From Saccharopolyspora sp. NFXS83 (lineage in GTDB: Bacteria; Actinomycetota; Actinomycetes; Mycobacteriales; Pseudonocardiaceae): a stretch of DNA of 39,489 nt. The position numbers and the translations under genes were made by a program. The notes below the pieces were generated by a model, which was not told the origin of the DNA, searched no databases, and saw nothing but the letters and a program-made list of their open reading frames with translations. The stretch covers positions 1 to 39,489 of the forward strand of contig NZ_JAPFGB010000013.1 of NCBI RefSeq assembly GCF_026241095.1, in the 5' to 3' direction. Of this stretch, positions 34,424 to 39,489 are shown in pieces (the stretch's first letter is position 1; every line of letters begins with the position of its first letter).

Positions 34424-34726
34424 ATGGCGAACAGGTTCCTTCCGTATTCCGACCGCTTCGTCGACGGCAGTGACTGGAAAGTCCCTGCTCTTGGGAAGGA
34501 GTACGGGCCTGGGGAAGACGTGCCGGCGCCGGTGAAAACGCGTCGTGGTGGTCTCGCCGCGAACTCGGAGAAGCTCTTCCTCAACCGCGTTTTCAGCGAA
34601 CGAGCGCACTTCCGGGTCCTCTCGAGTGGACCCTGCCTCCGGTGTACCGGGCCCGGCCGGTCACGTGCGGGGACGACGCTCGACACCCCGTCGCGGTGTT
34701 GCCCCGGTTGTCCGGGATGTTCGTGA
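34424..34726 (+). CDS. Possible small protein, unrecognised
   Basis: A 100-codon frame starting MANRFLPYSDRFVDG with GAAAGAAGTGAG just upstream. About the first 65 residues look like protein (DWKVPALGKEYGPGEDVPAP, EKLFLNRVFSERAHF). The end (RCCPGCPGCS) does not, while the neighbouring frame from 34642 reads PVTCGDDARHPVAVLPRLSG, so a frameshift near 34620 is possible. I cannot assign it to a family. Confidence 0.3.
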   Translation: MANRFLPYSDRFVDGSDWKVPALGKEYGPGEDVPAPVKTRRGGLAANSEKLFLNRVFSERAHFRVLSSGPCLRCTGPGRSRAGTTLDTPSRCCPGCPGCS

Positions 34727-34801
34727 AGCCGATGCCGCATGGCCGGTCCGCACCAGGCGAACGCCCGGATCCGCGGCCGGACATGGCGAGGACGAGGTTC
34801 G

Positions 34802-35581
34802 ATGAGGTCTTCCGTGATCACCGATGAAGTGACCGGTCCCGTCTTGGCGCGGGGAGGTCCGGCCGGGCTGCGCGTCGACGAACTGCTGGCCGTCATGGCG
34901 GAGCAGGCGGCGGCGGTGGCCGCGGTGCGGTCGAAGTGGGCCGAGTCGGTCCGCGCGGTGCCACCGGCACCCGACGATGCCGAACCGACCGAGTCGGATG
35001 TGGCGCCGCTGAACGACATGAGGCGCGACCTGTGGTTCAAGTCCGAAGGCGTTCGCGAGATGTGGTTCTCGAACTACGTCCTGTGGGTCGGCTGGTGGGT
35101 CGACACCGCGCAGCTCGCGTTGGAAGCCGCCGCCGGTGAACCGGACACCGAGCTGTGGCGGGTGGCCGCCACGAGTCCGAGCCGGACGCCACGGGGGCGC
35201 GGGAGCGACAGCGTCGATCCACTGTGGCCGGTTCGGCGAGCCCGGCTCCGGTGCTGGGGTGAGAACTGGATCAACGACTCGCTGCCCCGGCTGCTGGAGC
35301 GAGATGAGCTCGACAGGGTGCTCGCGCTCACCGGTGGTACGAGTTCCGCGCACGCCGTGCGGCTCGCCCACCGCTCCGTGCTGCGCGCCCAGTGCGCCGG
35401 TGACCTCGCCCTGGATCAGGAGGAGTCGAATTCCGCGGCGCCGTCCGAGGTGAACCGGAATTGGAACCGCTACAGCTCGCGGCACCAACTCGTGTGCGTG
35501 TACGCGCAGGCCATCGCGGACCACCTGGGGCAGTGGTGGGGCGCCGCCGAGTTCGTGGACGGCTGCGACCGGGCGCCGTGA
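34802..35581 (+). CDS. Hypothetical protein near type VII genes
   Basis: A 259-residue soluble protein without signal peptide. It is rich in Trp (LWFKSEGVREMWFSNYVLWVGWWVD, DHLGQWWGAAEF) and mostly helical. LRVDELLAVMAEQAAAVAAVRSKWAESV near the N-terminus could form a coiled coil. No family is recognised. It lies upstream of the WXG100 genes and convergent with the CAP-domain gene (34-base gap), so an accessory role in the secretion locus is possible. ATG 34802 is chosen because GACGAGG lies close upstream; GTG 34814 is an alternative start. Confidence 0.65.
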   Translation: MRSSVITDEVTGPVLARGGPAGLRVDELLAVMAEQAAAVAAVRSKWAESVRAVPPAPDDAEPTESDVAPLNDMRRDLWFKSEGVREMWFSNYVLWVGWWVDTAQLALEAAAGEPDTELWRVAATSPSRTPRGRGSDSVDPLWPVRRARLRCWGENWINDSLPRLLERDELDRVLALTGGTSSAHAVRLAHRSVLRAQCAGDLALDQEESNSAAPSEVNRNWNRYSSRHQLVCVYAQAIADHLGQWWGAAEFVDGCDRAP

Positions 35582-35615
35582 ACGTGGTGGGCCGGATTCG
35601 GCGCGCCGGCGCGGC

Positions 35616-36023
35616 TCAGTAGCCGAAGTTCTGCGTCCACCAGGGAATTCCGCCGCCGATGTGCAGTCCGACGCCGATCGCGCGGAACTCGCCGTTGAGG
35701 ATGTTCTCGCGGTGCGGGATGCTCTGCATCCAGGCGCGCACCACGCTGGCCGGCGTTTCCTGGCCGACGGCGATGTTCTCCCCGGCGGGCTCCTCGAACC
35801 CCTCGGCCAGCATCCGGTCGAACGGCGATGGACCGCGAAAACCTTGATGCGCGAAGAAATCCCGCTGTGCCATGTCGGCGCTGTGCCGTCGCGCCGAGCG
35901 GCGCAGCCGCTCGTCACCTTCAAGCCGGTTCAGTCCGCGTCTGGTGCGTTCGGCGTTGACCAGTGACACGACCTTGTCCTCGGTCCGGGCTCGCACCGCG
36001 TCCCGACCTGCTCCGAGCGCCAT
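35616..36023 (-). CDS. CAP (SCP/PR1-like) domain protein
   Basis: A 135-residue protein that is almost entirely one CAP domain: VVSLVNAERTRRGLNRLE, the His in RHSADMAQRDFFAHQGF, GENIAVG with the conserved Glu, and HRENILNGEFRAIGVGL ending in WWTQNFGY. Bacterial CAP proteins of the CwlP/YkwD group are normally secreted. This one has no signal peptide from the ATG at 36023, and the sequence further upstream (VWRP) does not provide one either. It could be cytoplasmic, or be exported by another path such as the neighbouring type VII system. GAGGAGG lies 12 bases before the ATG, which is rather far. It is divergent from the first WXG100 gene. Confidence 0.88.
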   Translation of the reverse strand: MALGAGRDAVRARTEDKVVSLVNAERTRRGLNRLEGDERLRRSARRHSADMAQRDFFAHQGFRGPSPFDRMLAEGFEEPAGENIAVGQETPASVVRAWMQSIPHRENILNGEFRAIGVGLHIGGGIPWWTQNFGY

Positions 36024-36074
36024 AGGACGCCACACCTCCTCGGCCCGTGCAGTCCGGACTCCACATCGGCGATC

Positions 36075-36100
36075 GATATCCCTTATATATCGGGAAATCC
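36075..36100. promoter_or_regulatory. AT-rich box in divergent CAP/WXG100 promoter region
   Basis: GATATCCCTTATATATCGGG is the most AT-rich short stretch in this part of the window. It lies 52-77 bases before the CAP start and about 180 bases before the first WXG100 start. TATATA-type hexamers on either strand could act as a -10 box. Confidence 0.35.
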
Positions 36101-36281
36101 GCCACCAAACGTGCTGCGGCCAGGTGGGTGTGCCCGAGTAGGCAGCAGTGCTGAGCGTTCGGGTACGGGTCGCCCGCGTCGGCTCCCAACGCGGAATTCG
36201 ACGGCGAGACTTGCGGATGCCCGCGCACGCGCGCCGATCCTCCGGTGCGGTGCGCGCCGAGCAGAGTGGGAGGAGATTCGA

Positions 36282-36605
36282 ATGGCACAGCAGGTGCAGA
36301 CCTCGACCCCCGGGATGCAGTCCGCGGGGCAGAAGTTCAGCGATACCGCCAGTGATTTCACCAGGGACATGCAGGCCGTCAACACCATGATGGCGACCTT
36401 GCAGACGAGCTGGCACGGCGACGCCTCCAGGAACTTCAACCAGGCGATGGACAACTGGGAGAAGTCCTTCAGCATCGTGATCAACAAGTTGATCGGCATG
36501 ATGGAGGTCATGGGGATCAACTCCAAGGACTACGTGGCGGCCGAGGACGAGGCGACCAGCCAGGCCGGTTCTTTCAGTTCCGCGCTCCCGTTGCCGGGAG
36601 TCTGA
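36282..36605 (+). CDS. WXG100 family protein (EsxA/EsxB type), first of pair
   Basis: A 107-residue helical-hairpin protein. The hairpin turn is SWHGDAS near residue 44, the W-x-G signature of type VII secretion substrates, flanked by two long amphipathic helices (FTRDMQAVNTMMATLQ, FNQAMDNWEKSFSIVINKL). There is no signal peptide. WXG100 proteins are exported as dimers by the EccC ATPase, often guided by a C-terminal YxxxD/E motif; DYVAAEDEA near the C-terminus could serve (Y-V-A-A-E). ATG 36282 has GGGAGGAG about six bases upstream. The second WXG100 gene starts 62 bases after its stop, so the two probably form a heterodimer, as EsxA and EsxB do. Confidence 0.9.
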   Translation: MAQQVQTSTPGMQSAGQKFSDTASDFTRDMQAVNTMMATLQTSWHGDASRNFNQAMDNWEKSFSIVINKLIGMMEVMGINSKDYVAAEDEATSQAGSFSSALPLPGV

Positions 36606-36667
36606 GCGACTTCGTCGATTTCGCAATGAAATGAATCCGCTCGTGCGCGGATTGATGAGGAGTGCAG

Positions 36668-36967
36668 ATGTCTGATTATCGTTTCAACTTCAGCGTCGCG
36701 GACGCGACTCTCTACGACATGGACGCGATCAACAACAAGGTCCGCTCGGCGCTCACCGAAATGGAGCGGTCCGTCGAGGCCAGCCTTTCGGAGTGGACCG
36801 GTGACGCGCAGAACGCCTACTGGGAAGCCAAGGCGGCGTGGAACCAGCAGGCAAACCTGATGCCGCAGTACCTGCAGTCGGGACGGCAGACCCTGCTCAA
36901 CATCTCCGACAACTACGGCACGACCGAGCAGCGCGCTCGGCAGATCTGGGACCAGACCCGGGGTTGA
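36668..36967 (+). CDS. WXG100 family protein, second of pair
   Basis: A 99-residue helical hairpin with EWTGDAQNAYWEAK at about residues 42-55: WTG is the turn. DAINNKVRSALTEMERSVEASL and LMPQYLQSGRQTLLNISDNY are the two helices. The C-terminus (YGTTEQRARQIW) has Y-G-T-T-E, matching the YxxxE secretion signal. ATG 36668 has GAGGAG about six bases upstream. It is the expected partner of the preceding WXG100 protein. A hairpin directly downstream may limit read-through, so that the pair is made in excess over the following genes. Confidence 0.9.
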   Translation: MSDYRFNFSVADATLYDMDAINNKVRSALTEMERSVEASLSEWTGDAQNAYWEAKAAWNQQANLMPQYLQSGRQTLLNISDNYGTTEQRARQIWDQTRG

Positions 36968-36993
36968 GCGATTCCGGTACCGCGCTGTGGTTC

Positions 36994-37030
36994 GGCCGTC
37001 GGGAAAGTGACCCCGGCTTTCCCGGCGGCC
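36994..37030 (+). terminator. Hairpin between WXG100 pair and downstream genes
   Basis: A 14-bp stem with one G-T wobble (36994-37007 with 37017-37030) and a 9-base loop. No T-run follows. It could act as a partial terminator or protect the 3' end of the WXG100 message. Confidence 0.55.
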
Positions 37031-37082
37031 ACCGCCGTGGCCATCGGAGCCACCTCCGGGCAATGAGATCAGGGAGTTCATC

Positions 37083-37877
37083 ATGGGTGACAAGCAGGGA
37101 ATCGACTACTGGCTGGAAAGCGACGCGTGGAAGGACACCGAGTACGCCGACTGGAACAAGATCGACGCATTCGTCGAAGAGGGGTACATGACCGAGGATG
37201 AGCGGGATCTCATCCAGGCGCGCGGCAGCGCCGCCGCGCTCGGTCACACCAGCAGTCCGGGGGAGACCGACGACAGCTGGGAGAAGTACCTCGACCTGAA
37301 GGAGGAGTACAAGGACGACCCGCGGTTCGGCGAGAACGGCAAGGCCGAGGACATCCCCAAGCCGGATGGTGAAGGGGAAGGCCCGAACGAGGACACCGAC
37401 TACGTCGACAAGCTCGACTGGGGGCTCGGTGACGACGAGACGCCCCCGGATGTGGAGGACCCGCCGAAGGTTCCGAAGTACGACAACAAGGGCAAGGAAG
37501 GCGACGAGGTCGTCGTGAGCACCGAGGCGCTCAAGGCCTTCGCCCAGAACATGTTGAAGCTGAAAGCCATGATCACCCCGGCGAAGGACTACGTCAGCGA
37601 CGTGGAAATCCTGCCGGGGGCTTTCGCCAATGCCTACCGGCTTCGTGACCGGGTCATGGGCTCCGGTGGGGACAACGGTTCCGTCGGGCTCAAGACGGCC
37701 GTTTACGACTTCCTGCACAACACCGAGAAGGGCTTCGACTACCTGGAAGAGGACTTGGCGCGGGTATTGAAGGAATATGAGGAAGCCGAAGACCTGAACA
37801 AGATCGCCGGTACTGATCTGGACGCCATCATGGCGAAGGCGTACTCCTACATCGGTGAAACGGAGTCGGGCAAGTAG
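37083..37877 (+). CDS. Acidic helical protein of the type VII locus
   Basis: A 264-residue, strongly acidic protein without signal peptide. Residues about 1-80 are helical with many Trp/Asp/Glu (YWLESDAWKDTEYADWNKID). About 80-140 is a charged Pro/Asp/Glu/Lys-rich linker (PPDVEDPPKVPKYDNKGKEG). From about 142 on, two long helices resemble an Esx/PE-type hairpin (STEALKAFAQNMLKLKAMI, GFDYLEEDLARVLKEYEEAE). YEEAE could be a YxxxE secretion signal. It may be a substrate or a substrate-specific chaperone, but no named family is recognised. ATG 37083 has AGGGAG seven bases upstream. It lies between the WXG100 pair and the proline-rich protein on the same strand. Confidence 0.8.
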   Translation: MGDKQGIDYWLESDAWKDTEYADWNKIDAFVEEGYMTEDERDLIQARGSAAALGHTSSPGETDDSWEKYLDLKEEYKDDPRFGENGKAEDIPKPDGEGEGPNEDTDYVDKLDWGLGDDETPPDVEDPPKVPKYDNKGKEGDEVVVSTEALKAFAQNMLKLKAMITPAKDYVSDVEILPGAFANAYRLRDRVMGSGGDNGSVGLKTAVYDFLHNTEKGFDYLEEDLARVLKEYEEAEDLNKIAGTDLDAIMAKAYSYIGETESGK

Positions 37878-38018
37878 GACGGCGTCGTAGCCGGCGTCAT
37901 GGTGTGGATGAGGTAGGCATCGGTCCGCGCATTCGATCAGGTGGGGTGGACTAATCCGAGATCTTCCCGGACGGGGTGATCTCGTGTCATCAGCGGTTCA
38001 GGGGCAGTAGGAGCAGGC

Positions 38019-39489
38019 GTGGGTTCGCATCAGGAAAAGTACGGCGACGACAGCAGCAACACCACGACGGATGATGATGACAAGCACTCCGTGTTCGCTG
38101 ATTCCAAGGCCACCGCTGATGGGGACGACAACTTCAACGAGTGGGACTGGAAGCGGATCAAGGCCGCGTTGACCGGTGGCGCCGCCGTGATCGGGGATCA
38201 GGACGAGCGACTGCGCGGATTGGTCGACCCGGTGACCTTGCAGCAGGCCGCCAACAACTTCGACTTCGCCCGGCAGACGATGGAGACCGTCGCCAAGAGC
38301 CTCCGCGACCAGGCACGTGCCACCGCGGGTCCGGACGGCATCTGGAAAGGGCCTGCCGCGCTGGCCTTCCTGGCGAAGATGGAGACGTTCGCCAACAACA
38401 TCGATGCGCACGCAAGGCTGCTCAGCGAAGGGGCGTTGGAGAGCGAGGCGGGCGGTTCGATCTCAGACACGCTGCGGATGAACGGCAATTACCTCGCCTG
38501 GGGCGCGCAGACCGTCGACTACTACGACCGCTACTACGCCGACCTCGCGTTGCAGCGCGGTGTCGCCCCGAAGATGGAAGACAACAAGGTCATGGTGAGC
38601 AAGGACGAGGAAGTCGTCAAAGCCATGACCGAATCCATGCGCCAGGTCATCGTCCAGGTCTCCTCCAACTACGACTGGCGCAAGGACGACGTCGTCACCC
38701 CGGACCCGGTCAAGTCTGAGACACCGTCGCCGCCGCCACCTAAGCCGCCGCCGGTGGATCCGCCACCTAAGCCGCCGCCGAACGAGCCGCCGCCTGAGCC
38801 GCCGCCGAACGAGCCGCCGCCGAACGAGCCACCGCCGAACGAGCCGCCGCCGAACGAGCCACCGCCGGTGAAACCCCCGCCTGAGACCCCAGGCGGTCCG
38901 GAGGGCACGCCGCCACCTGTGGGCGGCCCGGAGGGCACGCCGCCACCTGTGGGCGGTCCCGAGGGCACGCCGCCACCGGTGGGCACGCCGCCGCCGGTGG
39001 GCGGTCCGATGGGCACGCCGCCACCTGCGGGCGGTTCAGGGGGCACGCCGCCGCCTGTGGGCGGTCCCGGGGGCACGCCGCCGCCGGTGGGCACGCCGCC
39101 GCCGGTGGGCGGTCCGCCGCCGGTGGGCGGTCCGGGGGGCACGCCGCCGCCTGTGGGCGGTCCCGGGGGCACGCCGCCGCCGGTCGGCGCTCCGCCGCCG
39201 GTCGGCGGACCTCCTCCGGTGGGTCGTCCGCCCGGCGGTTCCCGCCCCGGTGCCAGGGAACCTGGGGGAAATCCCGCCGTTGTTCCGCCGCCGGTCGGCG
39301 ACGCACCGCCGGTAGGGGATGTCCCTCGGGTCGGCAGCCCGCCGTCGGTGGGGAGCCCGCCTCCGGTGGGTGATGCGCCGCAGGTGGGCGGCCCGCCGCC
39401 GGTGGGCGGTGCGCCTCCGGTGGGGCAGCCGCCGGTGAGTCCGCCTGGGGAGAACTGGTCGCCTGGTCAGGACCAGCCGCAGTCGCCTG
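38019..39489 (+). CDS. Proline-rich WXG-type protein of the type VII locus (partial)
   Basis: An open frame of 490 codons that runs off the window. Residues 1-30 are acidic and polar (TTTDDDDKHS). Residues about 70-210 are helical with GIWKGPAALAFLAKMETFANN, a W-x-G hairpin as in WXG100 and PPE proteins. After about residue 230 comes a long Pro/Gly region: first PPPNEPPP-type repeats, then GTPPPVGGP-type repeats. Such proteins are found in actinobacterial ESX loci as large substrates or EspI-like partners. GTG 38019 has AGGAG about six bases upstream. What lies beyond the window, perhaps a C-terminal enzyme or toxin domain, cannot be judged. Confidence 0.8.
   Translation, partial: MGSHQEKYGDDSSNTTTDDDDKHSVFADSKATADGDDNFNEWDWKRIKAALTGGAAVIGDQDERLRGLVDPVTLQQAANNFDFARQTMETVAKSLRDQARATAGPDGIWKGPAALAFLAKMETFANNIDAHARLLSEGALESEAGGSISDTLRMNGNYLAWGAQTVDYYDRYYADLALQRGVAPKMEDNKVMVSKDEEVVKAMTESMRQVIVQVSSNYDWRKDDVVTPDPVKSETPSPPPPKPPPVDPPPKPPPNEPPPEPPPNEPPPNEPPPNEPPPNEPPPVKPPPETPGGPEGTPPPVGGPEGTPPPVGGPEGTPPPVGTPPPVGGPMGTPPPAGGSGGTPPPVGGPGGTPPPVGTPPPVGGPPPVGGPGGTPPPVGGPGGTPPPVGAPPPVGGPPPVGRPPGGSRPGAREPGGNPAVVPPPVGDAPPVGDVPRVGSPPSVGSPPPVGDAPQVGGPPPVGGAPPVGQPPVSPPGENWSPGQDQPQSP
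38719..39465 (+). repeat. Low-complexity Pro/Gly codon repeats
   Basis: Tandem imperfect repeats inside the proline-rich protein. The first block (38719-38880) encodes units of NEPPP, and the second (38881-39465) units of GTPPPVGGP and PPPVGDA. Nearly identical units and repeated in-frame blocks suggest growth by slippage or recombination; assembly errors are possible here. Confidence 0.85.

Noticed and set aside
34424-34726. Small frame ending in a Cys-rich tail, considered as a RiPP precursor
   Set aside because: No modifying enzyme is nearby, the N-terminal part is not leader-like, and the Cys-rich tail may result from a frameshift.
38669-39172. Gly-rich minus-strand frame resembling a PE_PGRS-type protein
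   Set aside because: It is the complement of the Pro codon repeats of a real plus-strand gene.
38719-39465. Repeats considered as a CRISPR array
   Set aside because: Units are short, contiguous, in frame and without unique spacers; they encode Pro/Gly repeats.

Overview
The window is GC-rich, with GTG/TTG starts beside ATG, strong purine-rich ribosome binding sites, DUF6153/DUF305 genes, large ATPase-type LuxR (LAL) regulators and WXG100 type VII secretion genes. Together these point to a filamentous actinobacterium, most likely of the Pseudonocardiaceae (Saccharopolyspora-like). That is an inference from gene content and family style; no rRNA or marker gene is present.

Region 1 (1-5.7 kb) is metal- and amino-acid-related. 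Two small His-rich membrane proteins, the second clearly DUF6153, bracket a translationally coupled pair: an SbnA-like PLP synthase and an 847-residue fusion of an MFS transporter to a DUF1015 domain. A Met/His-rich DUF305 lipoprotein follows. The pair looks like a compact route in which the DUF1015 domain could supply O-phosphoserine, the PLP enzyme couples it to an amino acid such as glutamate, and the MFS half exports the product.

Region 2 (5.7-8.6 kb) is gene-poor: a decayed metallo-beta-lactamase-fold fragment, a secreted clan GH-A-like lipoprotein, and about 0.9 kb without a recognisable gene.

Region 3 (8.64-16.44 kb) is flanked by two 42-bp direct repeats (39/42 identical) that match the 3' end of a tRNA. 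It therefore looks like a former or mobile island, although it contains no integrase. It holds a decayed PucR-type regulator, an HSL-family esterase and a tight operon of KAS III, acyl carrier protein, KAS II and an acyl-CoA oxidase, closed by a 23-bp-stem terminator. The set resembles the fatty-acid starter module of calcium-dependent antibiotic (CDA) clusters, but no peptide synthetase lies nearby.

Region 4 (17.7-22 kb) is an operon of a two-part FAD oxidoreductase, a short or frameshifted reading frame, an EamA exporter and a class II glutamine amidotransferase; its product is unknown. A GNAT acetyltransferase follows.

Region 5 (23-34 kb) is dense in regulators. It has a DesK/DesR-like two-component system with a small membrane protein, a pair of very similar OmpR-type regulators (one with an eroded receiver), a LuxR protein with an eroded receiver, and two divergent LAL-type regulators. 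A small secreted protein is also here.

Region 6 (34.8-39.5 kb) is the start of a type VII (ESX) secretion locus: a hypothetical protein, a CAP-domain protein without signal peptide, two WXG100 proteins, an acidic alpha-helical protein and a long proline-rich WXG-type protein running off the window. The EccC-type ATPase and membrane components are not in view and would be expected downstream.
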